Made by a program: the position numbers and the translations under genes. A stretch of DNA of 39,371 nucleotides from Planctomycetota bacterium. GTDB taxonomy: Bacteria; Planctomycetota; Brocadiia; Brocadiales; Brocadiaceae. The stretch covers positions 1-39,371 of the forward strand of contig JACPHJ010000152.1 in assembly GCA_016188675.1 (NCBI GenBank), given 5' to 3'. The number at the start of each line of letters is the position of its first letter. Position 1 is the first letter of the stretch. Shown piece by piece: positions 31,520 to 39,371 of the stretch. The notes below the pieces were generated by a model. That model made no database searches, was not told where the DNA came from, and saw nothing but the letters and a program-made list of their open reading frames with translations.

Positions 31520-34500
31520 ATGAGAAACGATAATTATACGGTACGTATTTCCCGGACCTGTTGCGGAATAACCATTGGCATGGGTGTGCTCACATTCGCT
31601 GGCTGGTTATCGGGACTGCGAGTGTTAGCCCGTGTTCGTCCGGATTACATCCCCATGGCGCCGAACACCGCCGCTGTCTTCATCTTACTCGGAATTGCTG
31701 TCCTTGTCCTTACATTTTCACTTTCATTCTCTCGCTTCTCCCGATGGTTTTCTACATTTTCTGCAATTTTAACCATCGTGTTGAGTATACTGACGATCCT
31801 TCAATATTTTATCCATGTCGACCTTGCTATTGACCAATTGATACTAAAAACCTCCGGTTTATTAGGCAAAGTTCCTGTTGGTTGCATGTCTCCCATTACA
31901 GCGGGAAATTTTCTGCTTGCAGGTGTTTCTCTCTTATTATTATCGTTGCCCTCCCATCAAAGGCTTACACGTGATATTGCATCGTGCCTCGCCGTAGTAA
32001 CAACAATCACGGGATTAGTGGTAATACTCGGCTACCTTTACGGGACACCTATTCTTTATGGCGGTAATACTATACCAATGGCAATTACAACGGCAACCGC
32101 CTTTGTATGCCTGGGTATCGCGATAATTGCAAAATCAGGATTGGGGTGCTTGCCTGTACGCTCTTTTGCAGGCACATCAACGCGCGCACGCCTGATGCGC
32201 GTCTTTTTCCCCGCTACAATTGTAACTATTTTGGTTGAAAACCTTGTAGATGCCGTTTTTATCCTGAAGTTGAATTTCAATCCGGCCCTCGTGATTGCAA
32301 TGTACACGGTAGTATTTGCATCCATTGTGGGTATTTTTGTACTTCGGGTGTCAAAAACGGTTGGGGATGATATTGACCGTGCGGAAGCCATCCGCAGACA
32401 GGCAGAAGAGGAAATCCGTAAACTCTTGCATGCGATAGAGCAAAGTCCTGCGGTAATTATGATTACTAATACTGCCGGTAATATTGAATATGTCAATCCG
32501 AAATTTACCCAGATTACCGGTTATTCAAAAGAAGAAGTGATAGGAAAGAATCCGCGCATTTTGAAATCGGGCAAGATGCCGCCCGAAGAATATAAACGCA
32601 TGTGGGATACTATTATTTCAGGTGGAATGTGGCAGGGAGAATTTCATAACTGGAAAAAGAACGGTGAATTATACTGGGAATCTGCAACCATCTCTCCTGT
32701 GCGGAATACCGAGGGAGTCATCACCCATTTCATGGCGATAAAGGAAGACATTACGGAAATTAAACAGATGGCGGACAGACTGAAAGAGAATGAAGAGAAG
32801 TTCCGTTTATTATTTGAATCGAGTCAGGATGGCATACTCGCATACGATAATGATATTCGCTATATTTTGTGGAATAAGGCGATGGAACAAATATCAGGCG
32901 TGAAGAGAGAGGCGTTGTTGGGAAAATCACCATTTGAGGTATTTCCGTTTTTGAAGGAAGTTGGCGAGGAAGTGGCATTCAGGAATGCCGTAAAAGGCAA
33001 ACCAAGCGTGAGAGAGGCAATGCCGTATAACGTTCCACAAACAGGAAGGCATGGATTCTTTCAGAGCGCTCATTTTCCGCTATTCGATGCAAAGGACAAT
33101 ATCATCGGGGGGATGGCAATCGTTCGGGACGTGACTGAACAAATGCAGAACGAACAGAGAATAAAAGCCCAGCATGCGGTGACACAAATACTGGTTGAAT
33201 CTTCTACAATTGAAGAAGCGTCTCTAAAAATCATCGAGGTTGTTTGTGAATGTCTGGCATGGGATGTTGGAGAACTGTGGCTGGCTGATAAGCAGAAAGG
33301 GGTATTGTGTCTCGCCAAATCCTGGCATGCTCCAACGATTGAGTTGCCCGGATTTGAGGCAATTACCCGCAAGACCACATTTGCGCCGGGTATCGGACTA
33401 CCCGGCCGTGTCTGGCAAAGCGGCAAGCCTGTCTGGGTTGTCAATATCACACAAGACGCTGGTTTTCCAAGGGCAGAAGCAGCAGTAAAAGAAGGACTGC
33501 GTGGCGCATTTTGTTTCCCTGTAGAAGACAATAGAGAAGTCATTGGCGTTATAGACTTTTTGAGTCGTACGACAAGACAGCCTGACAATGACCTGCTCAA
33601 TATGATGACTGCCATTGGCAGGCAAATTGGTTTGTTTATTAAACGTAAACAGTCCGAAGAGCAAACAAAGATTCAATTCCAGCGTATTTCGGCCTTACAC
33701 GAGGTTGATATGGCAATAACAGGCAGTTTTGATCTGCGCCTTTCACTGAATATATTCCTTGAAAAGGTTATTACGTTGTTAAACGTGGATGCTGCAGACG
33801 TATACATTTTTAACAAACACATGCAGGCGCTTGAATACGTAACGTGCCGCGGCTTTTTATCAGATGCTATTAAAACTCCTCATGTATTTCTCGGTGACGA
33901 AATGCTCGGACGCGCCGTGAGCGAGCGCCATCTCATCAATATCCCGGATTTGTGCGAAGTGAAGGATGCCTGTAACCGCGCCAGAATTCTGTCCGGCGAG
34001 GGCTATGTGTCGTATTACGCCATGCCGCTCGCTGCCAAAGGGTATGTAAATGGGGTGCTTGAACTTGTACACCGTATTCCATTCCACCCTGATCAGGACT
34101 GGTTAAATTTTTTAGATATTCTTGCAACACAGGCTGCGGTTGTTATTGATGATGCAATGCTCTTTGATGAGCTACGACACGCCAATATAGAACTGATGGC
34201 GGCGTATGACAGGACGATCGAGGGGTGGTCGCGCGCCCTCGATTTACGCGACAAGGAGACCGAAGGACATTCCCGTCGCGTGACAGACGTGACCGTGAAA
34301 GTGGCCGAAGCTATGGGCATCGGGAAAGAGGAACTCGCCCATATCCGTCGCGGGGCGTTGCTCCACGATATTGGCAAGATGGGCATACCTGACCGCATAC
34401 TGCTCAAGCCGGTGCCGCTTACAGATAAGGAGTGGGCGATTATGCGCAAACATCCGGTCTTTGCTTACGAACTGCTCTGGCCCATTGTTAATTTGAGACC

Positions 34501-34750
34501 GGCAATTGACATCCCTTATTGCCACCACGAGAAATGGGACGGCACGGGCTATCCGCGCGGACTCAGGGGTAAGGACATCCCGATGGCCGCACGCATCTTT
34601 GCAGTGGTGGATGTGTGGGATGCCATGATATTCGACCGTCCATACAGAAAGGGTTGGGCAAAAGAAAAAGCGCTCGAATATATCCGTTCAAATGCAGGCA
34701 TACACTTCGATCCAAAGGTGGCGGAAGTATTCTTGAAAATGAAGCGGTAA
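31520..34750 (+). CDS. Membrane PAS-PAS-GAF-GAF-HD-GYP cyclic-di-GMP phosphodiesterase
   Basis: A 1076-residue signalling enzyme. About eight hydrophobic segments occupy residues 1-285 (a sensor membrane region), followed by PAS near 295-420 (NPKFTQITGYSKEEVIGKNP), a second PAS near 425-545, GAF near 550-710, a second GAF near 722-875, and an HD-GYP domain from about 890. The last has HSRRVTDVT, HDIGKMGIPD (His949-Asp950), HHEKWDGTGYPRGLRGKDIP with GYP at 1010-1012; all the usual metal ligands can be found. HD-GYP proteins hydrolyse c-di-GMP, lowering it and favouring motility. No GGDEF is attached. A GAGGGA ribosome binding site precedes the ATG. Confidence 0.92.
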   Translation: MRNDNYTVRISRTCCGITIGMGVLTFAGWLSGLRVLARVRPDYIPMAPNTAAVFILLGIAVLVLTFSLSFSRFSRWFSTFSAILTIVLSILTILQYFIHVDLAIDQLILKTSGLLGKVPVGCMSPITAGNFLLAGVSLLLLSLPSHQRLTRDIASCLAVVTTITGLVVILGYLYGTPILYGGNTIPMAITTATAFVCLGIAIIAKSGLGCLPVRSFAGTSTRARLMRVFFPATIVTILVENLVDAVFILKLNFNPALVIAMYTVVFASIVGIFVLRVSKTVGDDIDRAEAIRRQAEEEIRKLLHAIEQSPAVIMITNTAGNIEYVNPKFTQITGYSKEEVIGKNPRILKSGKMPPEEYKRMWDTIISGGMWQGEFHNWKKNGELYWESATISPVRNTEGVITHFMAIKEDITEIKQMADRLKENEEKFRLLFESSQDGILAYDNDIRYILWNKAMEQISGVKREALLGKSPFEVFPFLKEVGEEVAFRNAVKGKPSVREAMPYNVPQTGRHGFFQSAHFPLFDAKDNIIGGMAIVRDVTEQMQNEQRIKAQHAVTQILVESSTIEEASLKIIEVVCECLAWDVGELWLADKQKGVLCLAKSWHAPTIELPGFEAITRKTTFAPGIGLPGRVWQSGKPVWVVNITQDAGFPRAEAAVKEGLRGAFCFPVEDNREVIGVIDFLSRTTRQPDNDLLNMMTAIGRQIGLFIKRKQSEEQTKIQFQRISALHEVDMAITGSFDLRLSLNIFLEKVITLLNVDAADVYIFNKHMQALEYVTCRGFLSDAIKTPHVFLGDEMLGRAVSERHLINIPDLCEVKDACNRARILSGEGYVSYYAMPLAAKGYVNGVLELVHRIPFHPDQDWLNFLDILATQAAVVIDDAMLFDELRHANIELMAAYDRTIEGWSRALDLRDKETEGHSRRVTDVTVKVAEAMGIGKEELAHIRRGALLHDIGKMGIPDRILLKPVPLTDKEWAIMRKHPVFAYELLWPIVNLRPAIDIPYCHHEKWDGTGYPRGLRGKDIPMAARIFAVVDVWDAMIFDRPYRKGWAKEKALEYIRSNAGIHFDPKVAEVFLKMKR

Positions 34751-34770
34751 CGGCAATTCCGGTTTGATGT

Positions 34771-34839
34771 CCACCCCCTTCACCCCCGCCAGCGGGAGAC
34801 AGATGGTTGTCCCCTCAGTGAGTGGGATCAAGGGGGAGG
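34771..34839. repeat. Imperfect inverted repeat between convergent genes
   Basis: Left arm CCACCCCCTTCACCCCCG, right arm ATCAAGGGGGAGG with GTCCCCTC inside. It resembles family A and B in style but with many mismatches. It lies between the ends of the HD-GYP gene and the minus-strand NnrS-like gene and may help end both transcripts. Confidence 0.5.
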
Positions 34840-34921
34840 CGCGTTTGTTTGAAATTCCCGAATATTTAAGTATGTTGGCAGAAGGCCAGCGCTCCTGACT
34901 TCTGTTTTAGCAGAGCAACCT

Positions 34922-36706
34922 TCAGGCAACCTTTAATCCAACACACGTCCTTATTGCATTATTTAATTCTTTCAATAAGTCCTCAAGGTTAACAGGATTG
35001 ATTTGCACTGCCTGCCCCAGGCTGATCGTCCTTGCGAGTGTATTTCTGAGTATGGGGTTCTTCAATTGTTTGAATCCGAAGCCAATCAGGATATCGAGGG
35101 TTTGCGGATATTGTTTGATTAGCTGGTAGACGTTTGTACTGGGTGTTGCAACGGTAATTTGTTCGGTAGCCTCTTCTTCCACGTCAAGCCGCATCGTCTT
35201 CCAGGCATTGACGCCAAAGCAGAACATGGCGGCATACTCAATAAAGCCGCTGATGCCCATAAAGGTATAAAATTGCGGATACAGGTGCTCGGAAACCGGT
35301 TGTGCGACAACCCTGAATAAACACCCGACGTTAATAAGCACGAATGTTGCGTTGAGGAGTTTCGTACTGCATAATTTTACCCCTTTACTCAGGGGAATCA
35401 TCTTGGAGGCGCATCCCAGTATCATCATGCTGATAAATCCGATAAAGATGGCGTGCCTGTATGCGCCAAACAAGGCGTGAGAAGTCCGTTCCCCCGACAT
35501 TGTTTCATAAATAGTAAAACTCAGCAGGGCGCTTTCTGAAACAAACAGCCATATAAGCGCTGCTTTGATATATTTTCTAAATCCGGTGGGTAAGTTAGGG
35601 TTGTTTTTGACGGCCTTTTTACTGTCGAACAAATTCAAATTATATATGAATAAAAATACCCCAATGGTCTCCAGAATCCCGGATATTAAATAAACCGCAT
35701 TGAAAAAACCGTATAAATTATGGGTATACTCCCGGTAAAACCCGGATAGTATTCTTAAAGCGATGGAAATATTTAATATGTAAAGGACGTATGCGCTTAT
35801 TTTTTTGTTTGGTTCCTGTATGCCCAGGAAAATCGGCAGCGTCTTTGTAAATATTCCAATAATGACCATGCAGGCAAACCCCACAATCTGTATATGCCGG
35901 ATAGGGCCCCTAAAGACTTCCGGGATGTTTGTGTTTCCCACAACGGTAAAATGGAAATATAAGGCGACAAAAACAATTGCCTGAAGGATAAACCAGAGAT
36001 AACTGGACAAGATAAACCCTTCGTAAACTTCATACTTCTCTTTTCCCGACGAAAAATACGTCCTGCAAATGACATACATGAAAATGGCTATCGATGCAAC
36101 CTGGAAAATACAACCAATCAGGGCGGGAATTTTTAAGAAGAAAAACCCCGAGTAATACGCAATTGTCTTAAAAACAAAGGAGAGGAAAATACCCGCTACC
36201 ATCAGGAAGAAGGATTTGTATGCCAGCGGTGAGCTATAGAGCATGGAATTCCAGAATTTGGGTAATGCAAAATATGAAATCCCCATGATAAACAAGCCAA
36301 CCCATCCGTATACCTGCGTATCTCCGTGTGTTTCTGTAAGTATCCAGGCTGCAGAAGAAAGGGAATTTCGAAACGCCGTGTAGGCCAGTAGGGATGCCCC
36401 ATAGAGGCACCCGGTTGAAAGCACTATGATAATGGCGGTTTTGACAAAAATTTCATACACATGTTCGGTTTGCGGTTTGGTAATGGCAACTTCACTGGTT
36501 GAGTCAACTTTTCCATTGATAAGTTTTTGAAGGTCGTCAATCAGTTGGGAGGGATTGACATTATGCATCCTGGCAAAGAAGGAAAGGGGTTTATCGGGGA
36601 GGACATTACTGCCGCACATGATGCCATAGGTCTCAAAGATGCGGCGGGTGACAGGATATTTTTCAACCACCTCTTTGACGGTATTTTCTTGCCTTATCCG
36701 CTCCAT
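34922..36706 (-). CDS. NnrS-like membrane protein with N- and C-terminal DUF1858-like domains
   Basis: A 594-residue protein. Residues 8-65 (TVKEVVEKYPVTRRIFETYG, then a Cys31 in GIMCGSN) resemble DUF1858/ScdA-type N-terminal domains. About twelve membrane helices follow (about 85-500); the histidines in ETHGDTQVYGWVGLFIMG (His127), GPIRHIQIVGF and AYRHAIFIGF match the NnrS family, which protects cells from nitric oxide and has histidines that may bind heme or copper. A second DUF1858-like domain ends the protein (about 515-594: VYQLIKQYPQTLDILIGFGF). NO is an anammox intermediate, so the role could be in NO handling, but it is inferred. It has its own promoter and no operon partner. Confidence 0.75.
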   Translation of the reverse strand: MERIRQENTVKEVVEKYPVTRRIFETYGIMCGSNVLPDKPLSFFARMHNVNPSQLIDDLQKLINGKVDSTSEVAITKPQTEHVYEIFVKTAIIIVLSTGCLYGASLLAYTAFRNSLSSAAWILTETHGDTQVYGWVGLFIMGISYFALPKFWNSMLYSSPLAYKSFFLMVAGIFLSFVFKTIAYYSGFFFLKIPALIGCIFQVASIAIFMYVICRTYFSSGKEKYEVYEGFILSSYLWFILQAIVFVALYFHFTVVGNTNIPEVFRGPIRHIQIVGFACMVIIGIFTKTLPIFLGIQEPNKKISAYVLYILNISIALRILSGFYREYTHNLYGFFNAVYLISGILETIGVFLFIYNLNLFDSKKAVKNNPNLPTGFRKYIKAALIWLFVSESALLSFTIYETMSGERTSHALFGAYRHAIFIGFISMMILGCASKMIPLSKGVKLCSTKLLNATFVLINVGCLFRVVAQPVSEHLYPQFYTFMGISGFIEYAAMFCFGVNAWKTMRLDVEEEATEQITVATPSTNVYQLIKQYPQTLDILIGFGFKQLKNPILRNTLARTISLGQAVQINPVNLEDLLKELNNAIRTCVGLKVA

Positions 36707-36775
36707 AGAGGAAATTCCTTACGTTTACCATAGGCCTGCTGTGGCATTTTATAAAATAACATGCGTGAAAACATC

Positions 36776-36795
36776 TTGTAATTTATTCAATACAA
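36776..36795. promoter_or_regulatory. Small palindrome in the leader of the NnrS-like gene
   Basis: TTGTA and TACAA are separated by 10 bases, 20-40 bases downstream of the predicted start of transcription. It resembles a regulator site in form but does not match the NsrR or FNR consensus. Confidence 0.3.
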
Positions 36796-36822
36796 AGTAA
36801 TAATATGAAATAATTATGATTT

Positions 36823-36851
36823 AATATATCAGACGTGCAAAATAGTGTCAA
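36823..36851 (-). promoter_or_regulatory. Near-consensus promoter of the NnrS-like gene
   Basis: The minus strand reads TTGACA, 17 bases, TATATT. Transcription would begin near 36816, giving a leader of about 110 bases. Confidence 0.65.
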
Positions 36852-36934
36852 TGACTTTCTCAGGAAGAGACACCTGTCTGGAACGGTAATTACTAAAAAG
36901 TAAGCACGACAATGAGATTTTTACAGAAATAGCC

Positions 36935-38269
36935 ATGTTCTATTCATTGACCCCGCACCGATTTCTCCTTCTCGGTTTTATTTTTATCATTTTTGCAGGC
37001 GCTTTTCTATTATCACTTCCTATTGCTTCTACCAGCGGCGATTCACAATCTTTCATTGATGCCCTGTTTGTGGCTGCTTCCGCTATTTCCACCACCGGAT
37101 TAACGGTCGTTGATATTGGCAGTTTTTATACCCTTTTCGGACAGATCGTCATCCTCGTATTGATTCAGATCGGCGGGTTAGGCTATATGATTTTTGTTGT
37201 TATGATTGTGTTACAGCTTGGCGGCAAATTGTCTCTTGGTGGAAAACTGATCCTTGAAGAATCTTTGAGTACTCCCCCTTATGAAGAAGTTTCGCATTTT
37301 AGTAAAGCAATCATTTTCATTACTTTTCTCTTTGAATTCCTGGGGGCAATCGCCTTAAGTCTGTATTGGATGAGAGAATTTCCGGTAAAACACGCAGTTT
37401 ATCTGGGAATATTTCATTCCGTCTCTGCGTTTTGTACCGCAGGTTTCAGCTTATTTTCTGACAACATGAGCGCATATCGCGACAGTATTGTTATAAACGT
37501 GATAATCAGCATACTTTGTATTGTTGGAAGTGTCGGGTTCTTTGTCATCTATGATGTGTTTAATATGATGTCCCGGAAAAAACGTGAGGATGAACCCCCA
37601 AAAAAACTTCTGACTCATACAAAACTGGTATTGGTCATGCTTCCGATACTTATAATCGCAGGCGCATTACTGATATGTCTGTCTGAATGGAATACACCGT
37701 TACTTTCATTTAAAGATAGATTTCTGACAGCTACATTTCAGGCTATTTCAGCATCCACCACAACTGGTTTCAATACTTTGGATACAGGGACGGTGAAAAC
37801 CTTGGGATTAGCCACAATGGTTATGTTGATGTATATTGGGGCTTCTCCGGGCGGCACGGGAGGAGGCGTTAAAACCACCACATTTGGATTATTGATTTCG
37901 TCTGTTATTTCTGTAATATCCATGAAGGATGAATTAATATTGTTTAACAGACATATATCTCCCAGGGCCAAAGACAAGGCGTTTGCTATCTGTACCATTG
38001 CCATACTCCTCATCGCATTGGATATCCTTATTTTGTCGGTAACTGAAAAGGCCGCTTTTATGGATATAGTATTTGAAATCGTCTCTGCATTTGGAACAGT
38101 CGGGCTTTCGACCGGTATCACACCTGCGTTAAGCGTGACAGGTAAGATTGTTCTTGTTATCACGATGCTCATTGGCAGGGTAGGCCCGCTCGCCATAGGA
38201 TTTTCCATCAGGGGCAAATGCAGGCTTGTACCGGTTAAATATCCGGAAGGGGGGATATTGGTTGGATGA
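36935..38269 (+). CDS. ktrB: Potassium uptake channel subunit KtrB/TrkH
   Basis: A 444-residue K+ (possibly Na+-coupled) translocating membrane protein with four pore repeats. The four selectivity-filter segments, each with its glycine, are readable: SAISTTGLTVVDIG, SAFCTAGFSLFSDN, SASTTTGFNTLDTG and SAFGTVGLSTGITP. SPGGTGGGVKTTTFG in the third repeat is the intracellular gate loop of the family. Its length is closer to KtrB than to the longer TrkH. The TrkA/KtrA partner follows after a 161-base gap containing a perfect palindrome. Confidence 0.94.
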   Translation: MFYSLTPHRFLLLGFIFIIFAGAFLLSLPIASTSGDSQSFIDALFVAASAISTTGLTVVDIGSFYTLFGQIVILVLIQIGGLGYMIFVVMIVLQLGGKLSLGGKLILEESLSTPPYEEVSHFSKAIIFITFLFEFLGAIALSLYWMREFPVKHAVYLGIFHSVSAFCTAGFSLFSDNMSAYRDSIVINVIISILCIVGSVGFFVIYDVFNMMSRKKREDEPPKKLLTHTKLVLVMLPILIIAGALLICLSEWNTPLLSFKDRFLTATFQAISASTTTGFNTLDTGTVKTLGLATMVMLMYIGASPGGTGGGVKTTTFGLLISSVISVISMKDELILFNRHISPRAKDKAFAICTIAILLIALDILILSVTEKAAFMDIVFEIVSAFGTVGLSTGITPALSVTGKIVLVITMLIGRVGPLAIGFSIRGKCRLVPVKYPEGGILVG

Positions 38270-38325
38270 TAAATATTCAGTGGCTGGCGGAAACCTATAT
38301 TTATTATCATTTCGGCCGAATCATT

Positions 38326-38354
38326 GTAGAGACAGGTTTAAAACCTGTCTCTAC
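38326..38354. repeat. Perfect 29-bp palindrome between ktrB and ktrA
   Basis: GTAGAGACAGGTTT, one A, then its exact reverse complement ending CTAC. It shares only the GTAG/CTAC ends with the other three palindromes. It would form a strong hairpin in the ktrBA mRNA and could lower ktrA expression. Confidence 0.8.
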
Positions 38355-38430
38355 CGGCTGTTTTTGTTTTGCTTATTTCAGGCTATTTTGCTATTTTTTA
38401 CTTATATTTTAAACATTCAGGACTTGCAAT

Positions 38431-39123
38431 ATGAGACAATTTGCCGTAATTGGATTGGGAAGGTTTGGTCGTAAGGTGGCTGAGACACTTGCCAAAAAAG
38501 GCGCCCCTGTTATTGCGATTGACAGCGACCCGGAATTAGTAAGCAGGGTAAGCGACATTGTTACAAAGGCCGTTCAGATAGATAGCACCGAAGAGCAATC
38601 GCTTGTCGCCAGTGGTATAAAGGATGTGGACGTGGCAGTAGTAAGCATGGGAGAGGACATCGAATCGAGTATTCTAACAACGGCGCTGCTCAAAAATCTC
38701 AATATTAAGGAAATTGTTGCGCGTGCATGTACCCCTCTTCACGCCCAGATATTAAAGATGGTGGGGGCTAGCCGTGTCGTATATCCTGAAGAAGATATGG
38801 GCATTCGCGTGGCCAATAGCGTACTTTCTCCGGGCGTGCTGGAATATATTGAATTAGGCGCAGATTATACCCTTGCAGAGATTGAGGCAAAAAGCGAAAG
38901 TATCGGACGCACCATTAATGAATTGGATTTAAAGTCAAGATACGGAATCAATGTCATAATTGTAAAAAGAATGGTATTTGAAGTAGGAGAAAAGACGGGT
39001 GAAACCGTAGGAAAAGAAGTGAAGGTTTTGCCTACGTCCGATTATAAGATTCAAGAGGGGGATATCCTTGTCGTAGTGGGAAACAGTAAGGACGTAGAAT
39101 CCTTTGAAAAACACATGAAGTAA
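38431..39123 (+). CDS. ktrA: Potassium uptake regulator KtrA/TrkA
   Basis: A 230-residue cytoplasmic RCK protein that gates the KtrB channel. An N-terminal Rossmann NAD/ATP-binding domain reads FAVIGLGRFGRKVAETLAKKG followed by an acidic AIDSD; the TrkA-C domain occupies about 135-230 (ending GDILVVVGNSKDVESFEKH). A ribosome binding site (CAGGA) lies before the ATG. Together with ktrB it forms an osmotic K+ uptake system. Confidence 0.94.
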   Translation: MRQFAVIGLGRFGRKVAETLAKKGAPVIAIDSDPELVSRVSDIVTKAVQIDSTEEQSLVASGIKDVDVAVVSMGEDIESSILTTALLKNLNIKEIVARACTPLHAQILKMVGASRVVYPEEDMGIRVANSVLSPGVLEYIELGADYTLAEIEAKSESIGRTINELDLKSRYGINVIIVKRMVFEVGEKTGETVGKEVKVLPTSDYKIQEGDILVVVGNSKDVESFEKHMK

Positions 39124-39147
39124 GTTAATTGTGTAGGAAATTTCATT

Positions 39148-39185
39148 TTTTTATGCGCGTTTTTTTGGGAGATAGCGCATAAAAA
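39148..39185 (+). terminator. Perfect 11-bp hairpin after ktrA
   Basis: TTTTTATGCGC (39148-39158) pairs exactly with GCGCATAAAAA (39175-39185) around a 16-base loop containing a T-run. It lies 25 bases after the ktrA stop and may end that transcript. Its left side (TTTCATTTTTTTATGCG) also resembles the complement of the family B tail, so it may be a repeat remnant. Confidence 0.5.
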
Positions 39186-39238
39186 TCCCCCTTAGAAAAG
39201 GGGGCTGGGGGGTTGTGAACATTCTTAATATGAAAATT
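39184..39238. repeat. Family B single-arm copy leading a DUF559 gene
   Basis: Identical over 55 bases to 30808-30862. Its final ATGAAAATT is here the first three codons of the DUF559 reading frame. The 8.4 kb distance and full identity suggest recent movement or gene conversion. Confidence 0.85.
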
Positions 39239-39371
39239 TACTACAACCCAAAACTAAAAGCTCTCTCAAAAGTACTCAGACAGAAAAGTACTTTGTCTGA
39301 GGTCTTACTCTGGAATATATTGAAAGGTAAAAAACTAAAATGTTATCAGTTTATGCGGCAAAAACCGATAG
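39230..39371 (+). CDS. DUF559 endonuclease-like protein, 5' part only (window edge)
   Basis: An open frame of 47 codons runs from ATG 39230 off the window. It reads YYNPKLKALSKVLRQKSTL, then SEVLLWNILKGKKL, then YQFMRQKPI. This is the N-terminus of DUF559 proteins, a small Vsr/very-short-patch-repair-like endonuclease family (PD-(D/E)xK type) of uncertain role, often present in many copies in a genome. The remaining ~70 residues, with most of the catalytic site, lie outside. No separate ribosome binding site is visible because the start lies in the repeat; GGGGGG at 39208-39213 is too far for a usual site. Confidence 0.8.
   Translation, partial: MKIYYNPKLKALSKVLRQKSTLSEVLLWNILKGKKLKCYQFMRQKPI

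Overview
The window looks like chromosomal DNA of an anammox-type planctomycete (Brocadiales, Kuenenia- or Brocadia-like). This is inference. It rests on moderate-to-low GC, the gene style, many G/C-run hairpin repeats between genes, a DUF559 gene led by such a repeat, and an NnrS-like nitric-oxide-type membrane protein next to peptidoglycan genes. No 16S rRNA or hydrazine-metabolism gene is present to confirm it. I found no rRNA, tRNA or CRISPR array.

Layout. (1) Bases 1-7840, minus strand: a chemotaxis operon, read helix-turn-helix protein, CheY, CheX, a CheX-receiver fusion, CheA, an MCP, CheW, then the start codon of one more gene at the window edge. It is headed by a good sigma-28 (FliA) promoter match, and its intergenic gaps are filled with repeat elements. 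(2) 8085-11206: a MurC-like ligase and speD transcribed divergently from back-to-back near-consensus promoters, followed by a spermidine-synthase-family gene that resembles thermospermine synthases. (3) 11446-14776: a ferrous iron cluster of feoB (interrupted by an in-frame TGA), an RseC-like cysteine protein, and a DtxR-type regulator with a C-terminal FeoA-like domain. A promoter and operator-like palindrome precede it. (4) 14891-17084: motA and two MotB-like genes that appear to have complementary losses. (5) 17140-21309: an L,D-transpeptidase, a cyclodeaminase, two hypotheticals, rnc and a NYN-domain nuclease. (6) 21310-31429: a long plus-strand housekeeping run: pheA, tpiA, secG, yicC-family, gmk, coaC, dut, a Uma2-family gene, ftsK, rimO, pgsA. 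(7) 31520-34750: a 1076-residue membrane PAS-GAF-HD-GYP c-di-GMP phosphodiesterase. (8) 34922-36706: an NnrS-like protein flanked by DUF1858-like domains. (9) 36935-39123: a KtrB/KtrA potassium uptake pair. (10) The 5' end of a DUF559 gene at the right edge.

Themes. Motility and signalling dominate: the che operon, the stator genes, the HD-GYP protein, and a CheA carrying a tandem LGEIL...Q motif like the c-di-GMP-binding MshEN domain. Three repeat families pervade the spacers: A, with inverted AAACCCACCCC arms; B, with AATCCCCCTTA arms and an ATGAAAATTCC end; and short GTAG...CTAC palindromes. Family members abut or replace the 5' ends of rimO and pgsA, and a 55-bp family-B segment is identical in front of pgsA and of the DUF559 gene.

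The best leads are the repeat/DUF559 association, the split-function MotB pair, the feoB TGA, the RimO lacking its first cluster cysteine, and two cell-wall genes (murC-like and the L,D-transpeptidase) whose promoters sit so close to the start codon that leaderless transcripts are predicted.
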